From a bacterium (lineage in GTDB: Bacteria; Spirochaetota; UBA4802; UBA5550), in assembly GCA_024224995.1 (NCBI GenBank), contig JAAENB010000099.1, positions 1 to 9,063 on the forward strand: a stretch of 9,063 nt of DNA, in the 5' to 3' direction. Shown in pieces: positions 1 to 6,851 of the stretch (position 1 is the first letter of the stretch; every line of letters starts with the position of its first letter). Under the pieces are notes generated by a model that ran no database searches, was not told the DNA's origin, and was given only the letters and a program-made list of their open reading frames with translations. Position numbers and translations under genes: made by a program.

Positions 1-8
1 AAGAGTAG

Positions 9-37
9 TTGACAAAATAAAAATTATGCGTTATATA
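9..37 (+). promoter_or_regulatory. sigma70-like promoter ahead of repeat copy 1 and the SRPBCC gene
   Basis: A perfect -35 box TTGACA at 9-14 is followed by a 17-nt AT-rich spacer and a -10-like TATATA at 32-37. Transcription would start near 44-46, run through hairpin B1 and enter the SRPBCC gene at 266, giving a leader of about 220 nt. The AT-rich run makes the exact -10 hexamer uncertain; TATAGT at 38-43 is an alternative with worse spacing. Repeat units 2 and 3 have no equally clear promoter at the matching place. Confidence 0.6.
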
Positions 38-58
38 TATAGTATATCAACCCGGGTC

Positions 59-75
59 TTCGGCTCCGCTCAGAC
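59..75 (-). repeat. degenerate remnant of the hairpin A loop core
   Basis: TTCGGCTCCGCTCAGAC matches the core of the hairpin A loops at 6928-6949 and 8748-8769, but lacks six bases (AACTCG) from the small internal palindrome. The long A arms are absent. A short hairpin, CCGG-ATGG-CCGG at 77-88, followed by a run of A, lies next to it. From about 76 onward the sequence is alignable to the A-B spacer of units 2 and 3, so copy 1 seems to be a shortened version of the unit with its A half lost. Confidence 0.5.
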
Positions 76-131
76 ACCGGATGGCCGGGAAAAAATACGA
101 AAGAAACTTAATTGTATTGCGAGCTGCATCT

Positions 132-225
132 GGCCTTGAAGGAGTATGGGCTCTTTGGGTTGGGAGGACTGTTTGAGCGGAGCGAGTTCCGGAGCAATCC
201 AAAGAGCCCATACTACTTCAAGGCC
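132..225 (+). repeat. long hairpin B, copy 1
   Basis: Arms 132-162 and 195-225 pair over 31 bp with one mismatch (G142/A214) and one G-T pair (G159/T198). The 32-nt loop 163-194 carries the core GAGCGGAGCGAGTTCCG at 174-190, inside which CGGA/TCCG can form a small inner stem. It is nearly identical to hairpins B2 and B3. It lies 40 nt upstream of the SRPBCC start codon and would be part of that gene's 5' leader. No U-tract follows it, so it is not a classical intrinsic terminator. Confidence 0.9.
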
Positions 226-260
226 CGCGCACAAGCAAAAAGAGTTTCTTGAGAGAGAGG
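226..260 (+). promoter_or_regulatory. shared post-hairpin leader with Shine-Dalgarno site
   Basis: After hairpin B1 the sequence CGCACAAGCAAA, then AGTTTCTTGAGAGAG, runs to a GAGG Shine-Dalgarno site (257-260), five bases before the ATG at 266. Almost the same stretch follows hairpin B3 at 9017-9050 and also ends in AGAGAGG before an ATG. Copy B2 keeps only the CACAAGCA part. The conservation up to the ribosome-binding site suggests that the leader belongs with the repeat in copies 1 and 3. Confidence 0.6.
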
Positions 261-265
261 AAACC

Positions 266-868
266 ATGTTCGATTGGATAGCAACACAAAAAGAACGAAA
301 CCTGGTTCTGCCGGGAGATGATCTGCTTCCGGAAGTAAAGGGCTCGTCAACGCATGCCATAACAATCGAGGCTTCCCGGGAAACGATCTGGCCCTGGCTG
401 CTGCAAATGGGCTGTGACCGCGCGGGATGGTACAGCCATGATTTTCTTGATAACGGCAGAAACCCAAGCGCTGAAGAAATTATACCGGAACTACAGGACG
501 TAAAAGAGGGTGATATCCTTCCAAACCGGCCCGGCAGCACTGAAGGGTTTGAGATCATTAAACTGGATAAACCGGAACTTTTCGCCCTGGGAGCGTACCT
601 GGAAATCCCAAAATTCAACACCATTCCCTGGCAGGAGAAGCTTCCCCGCAAGTATATGAGAAGCACCTGGCTATTTGTTCTACAGGAAAGAGACAAAGAC
701 AGGACCAGGCTCCTGGTAAGAGCCCGGGGAGTGATCTACCCCTGGTATTGGCGAATCCTGCTCGGTTACTGCATGGCCCCTGCTCACAAGGTCATGCAGC
801 GCAAACAGCTCCTGAACCTTCGCGAACGCGTGGAAAATCCCGAGAACAAGCTGAACAACTTGCTCTGA
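266..868 (+). CDS. SRPBCC (START/polyketide-cyclase-like) family protein
   Basis: A 200-aa soluble protein. The segment from THAITI (29-34), through IWPWLLQMG (41-49) and RAGWYSHDFLDN (52-63), to RTRLLVRAR in the last third is the pattern of a widespread bacterial SRPBCC group, whose helix-grip fold forms a pocket for hydrophobic ligands. Members are often annotated as polyketide cyclase-like or hypothetical; substrate and reaction are unknown. I chose the ATG at 266 because GAGG stands five bases upstream and because homology begins shortly after it. The frame stays open back to an ATG at 146, but that stretch is hairpin B1 and is best seen as untranslated leader. No signal peptide or membrane segment is visible. 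It is separated from dnaE by 194 bp holding terminator-like structures, so it is probably a single-gene transcript driven from the promoter at 9-37. Confidence 0.8.
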   Translation: MFDWIATQKERNLVLPGDDLLPEVKGSSTHAITIEASRETIWPWLLQMGCDRAGWYSHDFLDNGRNPSAEEIIPELQDVKEGDILPNRPGSTEGFEIIKLDKPELFALGAYLEIPKFNTIPWQEKLPRKYMRSTWLFVLQERDKDRTRLLVRARGVIYPWYWRILLGYCMAPAHKVMQRKQLLNLRERVENPENKLNNLL

Positions 869-893
869 ACAAAGACTTTTCACTTTGTTCAGA
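864..893 (+). terminator. perfect 11-bp hairpin overlapping the SRPBCC stop codon
   Basis: TCTGAACAAAG at 864-874 pairs perfectly with CTTTGTTCAGA at 883-893 around an 8-nt loop. The stop codon TGA (866-868) lies in the left arm. There is no T-tract right after it, so on its own it would be a weak terminator; it may protect the 3' end or act with the T-tracts at 933-941 and 1012-1018. Confidence 0.45.
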
Positions 894-989
894 CGCAACC
901 AACACGCTCCAGGCTCTTTATTACCACTTCTCTGTTTTTTTAACAAAAAAGGTTTACAAAAAAGACCCGGGGAATAAACCCTGAACTCC

Positions 990-1018
990 GGCAAATGAAA
1001 GATCTTGCCTGTTTTTTT
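990..1018 (+). terminator. possible intrinsic terminator between the SRPBCC gene and dnaE
   Basis: A short stem GGCAA (990-994) / TTGCC (1005-1009) with a 10-nt loop is followed by TG and seven T. The stem is only 5 bp, so efficiency is doubtful, but its place between two rightward genes fits. The rest of the 869-1062 gap shows only A- and T-rich runs. Confidence 0.4.
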
Positions 1019-1028
1019 AAATTAATAC

Positions 1029-1057
1029 TTGAAATTATGTCCCATTAGAGAAATAAT
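1029..1057 (+). promoter_or_regulatory. candidate dnaE promoter very close to the start codon
   Basis: TTGAAA at 1029-1034 is separated by 17 nt from AATAAT at 1052-1057. Both resemble sigma70 boxes. If used, transcription would begin at or next to the ATG at 1063, giving a leaderless or nearly leaderless mRNA. That would agree with the lack of a good Shine-Dalgarno sequence there. The AT-rich background makes chance matches likely. Confidence 0.3.
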
Positions 1058-1062
1058 AGTAT

Positions 1063-4000
1063 ATGGATTTTATACACTTACACAACCACACCGACTACTC
1101 CATCCTGGATGGAGCAATAACAGTAAACAAGCTTATTGACAGAGCAGTTGAGCTGAAAATGCCCGCAATCGCGCTCACGGATCATGGCAACATGTATGGA
1201 GCGATTGAGTTCTACCAGAAGGCAAAAAGAGCCGGCATTACCCCCATTATTGGCCAGGAATTTTACCTTGCTCCCGGGTCCAGACTCTCAAAACTATCGA
1301 CCGGGAACAGGGCCGATGACAAAGCCAGTCACCTCCTTATCCTGGCAAAAAACCTTACGGGCTACAACAACCTCATGAAACTCTCCTCTATAGGTTTTAC
1401 AGAGGGTTTCTATTATAAACCCAGGATCGACATGGAGGTACTTGAAAAATACTCCGAAGGCCTCATCTGCGGTTCTGCCTGCATTGGCGGGGATATTCCC
1501 CAGCATATTCTAAGAGGCAATCTGAAAGAAGCGAGAGCGGCAGCAGGCAGGTACAACGAGATTTTCGGTAAGGATCATTTTTACCTTGAACTCCAATATC
1601 ACGGCATGCCGGAGCAGGAGCTGGTAAATAAAGAGCTTGTTAAGATCGCGTCGGAATTGAATATTCCGCTCATTGCCACGAACGATGCCCACTATGTAAA
1701 AAAAGAGGATTCCTATGCGCATGAAATCCTTTTATGTGTACAAACCGGGAAAACCATGCTTGATGAAAACCGGATGCGGTTCTCTTCCAATGAATTCTAT
1801 TTAAAATCCCAGGAAGAGATGCTCAAGGTATTCCCTGACTATCCTGATGCCCTGTTCAATACGCATAAAATATATGAGATGATAGACCTTGAATTGGACC
1901 TGGGAAATCCAATACTGCCGAATTTTGAAGTTCCCGAAGGATTTAACCTGGACACCTACCTGCGTCACCTGGTAATGATAGGGGCTAAAAAACTATACGG
2001 AGAAAATCCGTCGGAAGAAGTATATAAACGAATTGACTATGAGCTGTCCGTTATTACCAGCATGCATTTTTCCGGGTATTTTTTAATTGTCTGGGATTTT
2101 ATTAACTATTCCCGGCAGATCGGGGTGCCCGTAGGACCGGGCCGGGGTTCGGCTGCCGGTTCAATTGTATCGTACTGTCTTGACATTACAGCACTGGACC
2201 CCTTAAAGTACAACCTTCTCTTTGAACGATTTCTCAATCCCGACAGGAATGAAATGCCTGATATGGACCTTGACTTTTGCGCTGAAAGGCGGGAAGAGGT
2301 TATTGATTATGTTAAACGGAAATACGGAGAAGATCATGTAAGCCAGATTATTACCTTTAACACCATGAAAGCAAAGGCCGTTGTTAAAGACGTGGCACGG
2401 GCTCTTGACATACCTTTTGCGCGGGCAAATGAAATAAGCAAACTTATTGAAGAAGATAAACTCAAAGACGCGCTTATTGCCAATAAAGAATTTAAGGCTT
2501 TTCACGAATCCGATGAAGGAAGAGAGCTCATAGACATTTCTCTTAAACTGGAAGGGCTGGTACGCTCTGCCGGAAAACACGCGGCTGGTGTTGTTATTTC
2601 CAAAGGACCGCTTACGGACTATGTTCCTCTGTACAAGGACCCAAAGGAAGGAAGTATCTCGTCCCAGTTTGAAAAAAACACCCTTGAAGAGGCGGGCCTG
2701 GTTAAAATGGACTTCCTGGGCCTGCGTAACCTTACCATCATAGACAAGTGTTTAAACCTTATAAAAGAAAGTATTGATGAAGTCGTAAACATTGAAACAA
2801 TTCCACTGGATGATGAATCCACCTACGCCCTGCTGCAGCGAGCCGACACCAAAGGAGTGTTCCAGCTTGAAAGCAGCGGTATGCAGAATATACTACGCAG
2901 GATGGGGCCAACAGTCTTTGAAGATATTATTGCTATTGTAGCCCTGTACCGCCCTGGTCCGCTGGGGTCCGGTATGACCGATGACTTCATCAAACGAAAA
3001 AGGAACCCGGAACTCATTGAGTACCCGCATGAGTCATTAAAGCCTGTTTTAGAAGACACCCTTGGTGTTGTTGTTTACCAGGAACAGGTTATGCTTATTT
3101 CCCAGGTTCTTGGCGGCTTTACCCTGCCGGAAGCGGACAAGCTCCGAAAGGCCATGGGAAAAAAGAAGATAGACATGATCAATGAACTGGAAGACAAATT
3201 CCTCAAAGGCGCGGAAGAGAAAAAAATAGACCGCAAACTGGCCGAAAGTGTATACAGTATGATCAAAAAGTTCGGAGAATACGGGTTCAACAAATCCCAC
3301 TCTGCCGCGTATGCTCTTGTGACTTACCAGACTGCCTATTTAAAGGCACACTATCCAATACAATACATGACTGCCCTCCTCTCTTCCCAGGCCGATGTTA
3401 TAGATTACATCAACGACTGTAAAGCAGCGGGAATAAAAGTGCTCCCGCCTTCTATTAACAAAAGTGATTTCGATTTTACTGTTGAGGGAGATTCAATACG
3501 CTTTGGCTTTGGCGCCATCAAGGGTATTGGAGAAAAGGCAATTGAAGCAATTATAAAAACCCGGGATAAAACCGGTGAATTTGAAACCATGAAGGAATTC
3601 CTTGAAGATGTTCCCCTGGTTACGGTGAATAAAGGCGTACTTGAGGCCCTGGTGAAATCGGGCACCTTTGACGCGATTCATTCCAACAGGGCTCAGCTTT
3701 ATGACGCGGTGGAATATCTCATCGATTCGGCAAGAAAGCTCCAGGAAGACAAGGCTTCGGGCCAGGGAAATCTTTTTGCCGGGCCGGCCTCTCCTGAAGG
3801 AGAAAAAGCCGGTCTGGATATTCCCAAACGGGAAGAATGGCACGACAATGAAAAACTGGCTCATGAAAAAGAGGCTATTGGCCTGTATATTTCCGGTCAT
3901 CCTCTGGCCAGGTATGAGAATGAGATCCGGTCTTTCTCATCCATTTCGCTGGCAAAAATCACCGACGAGTATAACGAAGAGGAAATATCGGTTGTGGGTA

Positions 4001-4497
4001 TTATTAACAATCTCCAGATCCGGAGATCGAAGCGGGGCAACCTTTTTGCCAGTGCCTCTTTTGAAGATCTCGACGGCTCCGTAGATATTCTATTTTTCTC
4101 TAAAATACTGGAGCAGTATAAAAACCTTCTCTCTTCCACTGAGCCCATTATGGTAACGGGTCCTGTTGAGGTTGAAGGAGATGTGGCGAAAAAATTGATC
4201 GCGAAGCAGGTCCGGCCGCTGAAGGAAGTTCGCCGGGAGGCTGTATCCGCTCTTCATATTCAGCTGGACCCAATTGGCGTTGACGATTCATTGCTCACAA
4301 ACCTGAAGTCGATCCTGCTGAATCATAAAGGAGACTGTTCTATCTTTTTCCACATCAAGGAAAAGGAAAAAGAAAAGGAAAAAATAATCCGGGCTCACCG
4401 GACATTCAATATTACTCCTTCGGAAAAACTGGTTAAGGATCTTTCGCTGATTGTTGGCCAGGAAGCAATTCGCTATACGATTGGGCATAATCAGTAA
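1063..4497 (+). CDS. dnaE: DNA polymerase III, alpha (catalytic) subunit DnaE
   Basis: The replicative polymerase subunit that extends both strands at the fork. At 1144 aa it is full length for DnaE1. The N-terminal PHP domain starts with HLHNH (5-9), followed by D40-H41 and NDAH (207-210). The metal-binding pattern looks intact, so intrinsic exonuclease activity is possible (inference). The polymerase domain shows GPGRGS (358-363), the catalytic pair D400/D402 in PDMDLDF, and the third aspartate D550 in KMDFLGLRNLT. FGEYGFNKSHSAAYA lies at 737-751 and a helix-hairpin-helix, IKGIGEKA, at 819-826. QGNLF (901-905) fits the internal beta-clamp-binding motif. HEKEAIGLYISGHPL (934-948) precedes an OB fold at about 973-1045. 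The C-terminal domain holds a short KE repeat encoded at 4357-4383. No intein or frameshift is seen. The ATG at 1063 is fixed by homology, as only weak Shine-Dalgarno-like GAGA lies upstream. Confidence 0.97.
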   Translation: MDFIHLHNHTDYSILDGAITVNKLIDRAVELKMPAIALTDHGNMYGAIEFYQKAKRAGITPIIGQEFYLAPGSRLSKLSTGNRADDKASHLLILAKNLTGYNNLMKLSSIGFTEGFYYKPRIDMEVLEKYSEGLICGSACIGGDIPQHILRGNLKEARAAAGRYNEIFGKDHFYLELQYHGMPEQELVNKELVKIASELNIPLIATNDAHYVKKEDSYAHEILLCVQTGKTMLDENRMRFSSNEFYLKSQEEMLKVFPDYPDALFNTHKIYEMIDLELDLGNPILPNFEVPEGFNLDTYLRHLVMIGAKKLYGENPSEEVYKRIDYELSVITSMHFSGYFLIVWDFINYSRQIGVPVGPGRGSAAGSIVSYCLDITALDPLKYNLLFERFLNPDRNEMPDMDLDFCAERREEVIDYVKRKYGEDHVSQIITFNTMKAKAVVKDVARALDIPFARANEISKLIEEDKLKDALIANKEFKAFHESDEGRELIDISLKLEGLVRSAGKHAAGVVISKGPLTDYVPLYKDPKEGSISSQFEKNTLEEAGLVKMDFLGLRNLTIIDKCLNLIKESIDEVVNIETIPLDDESTYALLQRADTKGVFQLESSGMQNILRRMGPTVFEDIIAIVALYRPGPLGSGMTDDFIKRKRNPELIEYPHESLKPVLEDTLGVVVYQEQVMLISQVLGGFTLPEADKLRKAMGKKKIDMINELEDKFLKGAEEKKIDRKLAESVYSMIKKFGEYGFNKSHSAAYALVTYQTAYLKAHYPIQYMTALLSSQADVIDYINDCKAAGIKVLPPSINKSDFDFTVEGDSIRFGFGAIKGIGEKAIEAIIKTRDKTGEFETMKEFLEDVPLVTVNKGVLEALVKSGTFDAIHSNRAQLYDAVEYLIDSARKLQEDKASGQGNLFAGPASPEGEKAGLDIPKREEWHDNEKLAHEKEAIGLYISGHPLARYENEIRSFSSISLAKITDEYNEEEISVVGIINNLQIRRSKRGNLFASASFEDLDGSVDILFFSKILEQYKNLLSSTEPIMVTGPVEVEGDVAKKLIAKQVRPLKEVRREAVSALHIQLDPIGVDDSLLTNLKSILLNHKGDCSIFFHIKEKEKEKEKIIRAHRTFNITPSEKLVKDLSLIVGQEAIRYTIGHNQ

Positions 4498-4513
4498 GCC
4501 GTAGAAACAAAAA

Positions 4514-4544
4514 GCCGGGATGCATCCTTAAGATACACCCCGGC
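4514..4544 (-). terminator. intrinsic terminator for the leftward genes (possibly bidirectional)
   Basis: GCCGGG (4514-4519) pairs with CCCGGC (4539-4544), and the stem continues inward through TG/CA and ATC/GAT to a CTTAA loop. The two imperfect pairs (A4520/C4538 and C4523/A4535) are mismatches on the + strand but become G-U pairs on the - strand. There the hairpin is continuous and is followed by TTTTTGTTT (4513-4505). This is a good terminator for the leftward EF-hand gene. On the + strand only TTTT (4548-4551) follows, which may still help to end dnaE. The remaining gap up to 4650 shows nothing recognisable. Confidence 0.75.
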
Positions 4545-4650
4545 CGGTTTTGGAGGGTAGACTCTCAACCTCTGCGGGGGAGCAAGAGGAAGGGAATCAA
4601 ACTTCTTGTACTCTATTACTCATCTTTTTCTTAGATATTTATCAAATTTT

Positions 4651-4944
4651 TTAGTCATCTTCAGGAGGCGGTCCGTCACCTCTTCCTTTTCCTCCCCTTT
4701 TGCCGCGAGGGGCTCGTAATTCACTTTCGTCCAGTACGCCGTCTCCATTTACGTCCATCGATTTAAAGAGATTAGCATGATGCGTGTCCCATTCACTTTG
4801 ACTGATTTTACCGTCTTTATTGGTATCAATCTTCCGGATGGGCGGTCCGTGTTTTCCGGGTCCCCGGCCTCGCCGGGCTTCAACAGCAATGGACATGGAA
4901 AAGACCAGAATGCCGCATACCAGGATTAAACTCTTCTGTTTCAT
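4651..4944 (-). CDS. small secreted EF-hand calcium-binding protein
   Basis: A 97-aa protein with a signal peptide: KQK at residues 2-4, a hydrophobic core of about 6-21, and a likely signal peptidase I site after VEA (21-23). Cys10 lies inside the hydrophobic stretch and does not form a good lipobox. Two canonical EF-hand loops follow: DTNKDGKISQSE (40-51) with acidic or polar ligands at 40, 42, 44, 48 and 51, and DVNGDGVLDESE (64-75) with ligands at 64, 66, 68, 72 and 75. They form one EF-hand pair that should bind calcium outside the cytoplasm. Short basic, glycine-rich stretches flank the pair and the tail is acidic. The start is supported by AAGGAGG nine bases upstream. It has its own candidate promoter, lies 109 bp downstream of the membrane-protein gene, and ends before the terminator at 4514-4544. 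The partner or target is unknown. Confidence 0.88.
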   Translation of the reverse strand: MKQKSLILVCGILVFSMSIAVEARRGRGPGKHGPPIRKIDTNKDGKISQSEWDTHHANLFKSMDVNGDGVLDESELRAPRGKRGGKGRGDGPPPEDD

Positions 4945-4960
4945 TGTTAATAGCCTCCTT

Positions 4961-4987
4961 AAACAGGATTCTTCTGTTTTCCTGTTT
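4961..4987 (-). promoter_or_regulatory. leader hairpin next to the EF-hand gene Shine-Dalgarno site
   Basis: AAACAGG (4961-4967) and CCTGTTT (4981-4987) form a perfect 7-bp stem with a 13-nt loop in the leftward transcript. It sits directly before the AAGGAGG ribosome-binding site (4960-4954). It could influence translation initiation or simply stabilise the mRNA 5' end. Confidence 0.35.
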
Positions 4988-4995
4988 GTTATTTA

Positions 4996-5026
4996 ATAAT
5001 ACAGTTTAATATTAAAAAGCGGTCAA
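4996..5026 (-). promoter_or_regulatory. candidate promoter of the EF-hand gene
   Basis: On the - strand TTGACC (5026-5021) is preceded by a long T-run and followed, after 19 nt, by TATTAT (5001-4996) with an upstream TG. The hexamers are good but the spacer is longer than the usual 17 nt. The position, 52 nt before the start codon, fits a leader containing the hairpin at 4961-4987. Confidence 0.4.
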
Positions 5027-5053
5027 AAAAAACAAAAAGATGCGAAAAAAACT

Positions 5054-5362
5054 TCAAACCATAAAAAACATGGGAAGCGTACACCATCCTCCCAGGACAA
5101 AGGTAATTGCGGCAATTATCCAGTTTGTTGCTGCCGCCCGGGTGTATGACATCAGGGAAAATCGAATCCCGTTGATAACCCCTGATATACTCATTGAGAG
5201 TGGTATGACCCCAATTAGAATTACTATTGCAGTCATTGCATCATCATTATTGTTTGACTCCGAATACCGCCACCCCACAATAAGAAGTAATGGAATCAAT
5301 ACCACCAGGGCCACAAGAATATTGTATAAAATTCCTTTTGCCACATTATTTTCCGAAAGCAT
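5054..5362 (-). CDS. small three-helix membrane protein, unknown function
   Basis: A 102-aa hydrophobic protein that I do not recognise. Three likely membrane segments are visible at about residues 10-31, 41-62 and 77-100. A polar linker rich in Asn and Asp (SNNNDD, 35-40) lies between the first two, and an Arg-containing loop between the second and third. No cofactor or catalytic motif is seen. An excellent AAGGAGG eight bases before the ATG supports this start. The gene begins 45 bp after the stop of the ICMT-like gene on the same strand, so it is probably the last member of that transcript. A rightward frame of similar size overlaps it (5040-5381), but it lacks a ribosome-binding site and looks like a shadow. 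Confidence 0.75.
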   Translation of the reverse strand: MLSENNVAKGILYNILVALVVLIPLLLIVGWRYSESNNNDDAMTAIVILIGVIPLSMSISGVINGIRFSLMSYTRAAATNWIIAAITFVLGGWCTLPMFFMV

Positions 5363-5407
5363 CTCCTATTCCTCCTTATAATGAACCATATTATGAACCT
5401 TCCCGGT

Positions 5408-6109
5408 TCACTGCTTGAGGCACCGCCCCCTTCTTTTTTTCCAGCAGCTCATATATTTTCCCAGAGCCGGGAACCCGGGGACCAGCAGCCCTGTCTCTTC
5501 CCGGTATTGGAAATAATCTTCATTATTCAGGGATTCCATCTCTTTCTCTTCCGATCTGGCCCGGTACAGCATCATGGGAATAAAAAGAACCAGCATAATA
5601 GCTAAGAAAATATAATTGAGGAAACAAAAGGCGATTCCAATGCCGAAAAATATAAGCGAGCTGTACATGGGATGCCGTACAATGCCGTAAGGGCCTTCGC
5701 GAACAATCCGGTGATTTTCCCTGATCTCTATCTGGTCCGACCAGAAATTCCGGAGGTAGTATCTCGCGTAAATATTCGCTGCCGTACTCCCTATCATGAG
5801 AAGGGCTCCAAACAGGAAAAAGAACAAATTAGCAAGCCTGCTGGTTTCTACAATACCGGTACTTAATTGAAGCAGGGGCACAATGCCGCAAAAGACCAGG
5901 ATCATAGTGAACGTTGAAACCGGGCACACCCGTTTCTTTAAAACTCCTTCCCCGTCCTTTTCCGTAAACATAATAGCAATACTTACCAGGATCGCGATGG
6001 AGCAGAGCATCAGGATAGCCATTGCAATATGAAAAAACGGGTTCAGGGCAAGATTTTTTTCCAGGATTACTCCGGCATTATGAAACAGTTTCCGCGTCAA
6101 CTCGTTCAC
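5408..6109 (-). CDS. ICMT/PEMT-like membrane methyltransferase
   Basis: A 233-aa integral membrane protein of the isoprenylcysteine carboxyl methyltransferase / phospholipid methyltransferase superfamily. Several hydrophobic segments (about 25-49, 64-85, 92-113, 150-180) are followed by the family signature: ENHRIVREGPYGIVRHPMYSS (131-151, split here as ENHRIVREG at 131-139 and PYGIVRHPMYSS at 140-151). An acidic RSEEKEMESL and a Tyr-containing stretch follow near the C-terminus, as in the SAM-binding part of ICMT. Relatives methylate carboxyl, amino or other groups on membrane-associated substrates; the substrate here is unknown. The frame is open to an ATG at 6241, but I chose the GTG at 6109. 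It has AAGGAG seven bases upstream, and the longer version would overlap the previous gene by 164 bp. With the GTG start the overlap is 32 bp, which suggests translational coupling to the Lgt-like gene. Confidence 0.82.
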   Translation of the reverse strand: MNELTRKLFHNAGVILEKNLALNPFFHIAMAILMLCSIAILVSIAIMFTEKDGEGVLKKRVCPVSTFTMILVFCGIVPLLQLSTGIVETSRLANLFFFLFGALLMIGSTAANIYARYYLRNFWSDQIEIRENHRIVREGPYGIVRHPMYSSLIFFGIGIAFCFLNYIFLAIMLVLFIPMMLYRARSEEKEMESLNNEDYFQYREETGLLVPGFPALGKYMSCWKKRRGRCLKQ

Positions 6110-6803
6110 GATAATTCTCCTTGCTCCCGGTATATATTCGATACAAGAGCACCATGGTAAAATATCCCATCCCAAAAAAACCCATGACCTGGTATACCGA
6201 ATACCCGTATACGATTTTGGGTTCGGTTCGAATAAATTCAATAAGAAACCGGTACGTACTATAGATCATTAGATAGAGCACAAAATGCATGGTAAGGAGC
6301 ACTCTTTTTTTATGCAGTATATAAAAAACGACTGCAAGAATAAGATGAAACACCACCGTGTAAACCGGTACCGGGTGCGCCGGGACACCGGCATGGTTCT
6401 GTATTCCGAGAAAAAACCCTGTTTCCACTCCGCCGCAGCATCCGTTAAACAAACAGCCGAATTTACCAATACTTACGGCAACACACAGGGGGATAATATA
6501 TTTATCCCCGTAATGCCCGGGAATTCCATACCGTGCTTTTGCCAGGTTCGATCCTATATAACCGCCAACAAGCGCTCCAAAAATACTTTTCCCGGTTATA
6601 ATAAACTCCGGTTCCAGCCCATAGCTTGCAATCACCGGAATCTTGGCTCCCAGTATGACCCCGATTACCATCCCCATAAACATAAAAGACCGCTTTTCCG
6701 GTGACAGTTTTTCATATTCATCAAATGTCAGTTTCCTGGAAACCAGCCACGCAGCAATAATCCCCAGGCAGTTAAATAACGCGTATAACAACAATCCTTT
6801 CAC
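6078..6803 (-). CDS. Lgt-like (prolipoprotein diacylglyceryl transferase family) membrane protein
   Basis: A 241-aa polytopic membrane protein with the layout of the Lgt family: a glycine-rich segment, FGALVGGYIGSNLAKARYG (75-93); the central IGKFGCLFNGCCGG (112-125); HPVPVYT (143-149); and YRFLIEFIR (184-192) with the conserved Arg192. Genuine Lgt moves a diacylglyceryl group from phosphatidylglycerol to the lipobox cysteine of prelipoproteins. Two residues considered essential in E. coli Lgt, His103 and Arg143, seem to be replaced: the first glycine-rich segment has no HGG, and Lys114 stands where GR is usual. This may therefore be a divergent paralogue with another lipid-related role. The start is a GTG at 6803 with GGAAG six bases upstream, a moderate ribosome-binding site. 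It is the first gene of a leftward cluster, directly downstream of hairpin A2 on the - strand. Confidence 0.8.
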   Translation of the reverse strand: MKGLLLYALFNCLGIIAAWLVSRKLTFDEYEKLSPEKRSFMFMGMVIGVILGAKIPVIASYGLEPEFIITGKSIFGALVGGYIGSNLAKARYGIPGHYGDKYIIPLCVAVSIGKFGCLFNGCCGGVETGFFLGIQNHAGVPAHPVPVYTVVFHLILAVVFYILHKKRVLLTMHFVLYLMIYSTYRFLIEFIRTEPKIVYGYSVYQVMGFFGMGYFTMVLLYRIYTGSKENYRERVDAETVS

Positions 6804-6851
6804 AGTTTTCTTCCATAAAACAAACTTTATTAAGAGAGCACCTGACCCCGT

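Noticed and set aside
146..265. Open frame through hairpin B1 (MGSLGWEDCL...) running in frame into the SRPBCC protein, with similar frames in B2 and B3
   Set aside because: The frame lies in the stem-loop and its tail; ATG at 146 has its GGAG only one base away; the 266 start has a proper site, and homology of the protein begins there. The similar peptides in B2 and B3 follow from the DNA repeat.
4357..4383. KE repeat near the DnaE C-terminus as a sign of an insertion
   Set aside because: It is a short low-complexity slippage tract in a variable part of the protein; the frame and length remain normal.
5040..5381. Rightward 113-aa frame opposite the small membrane protein
   Set aside because: It has no ribosome-binding site and a composition typical of a complement of a membrane-protein gene, and it lies opposite a gene with an excellent Shine-Dalgarno site.
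6110..6241. Longer start (ATG 6241) for the ICMT-like protein
   Set aside because: It would overlap the Lgt-like gene by 164 bp and add residues without family similarity. The GTG at 6109 has AAGGAG at ideal spacing.
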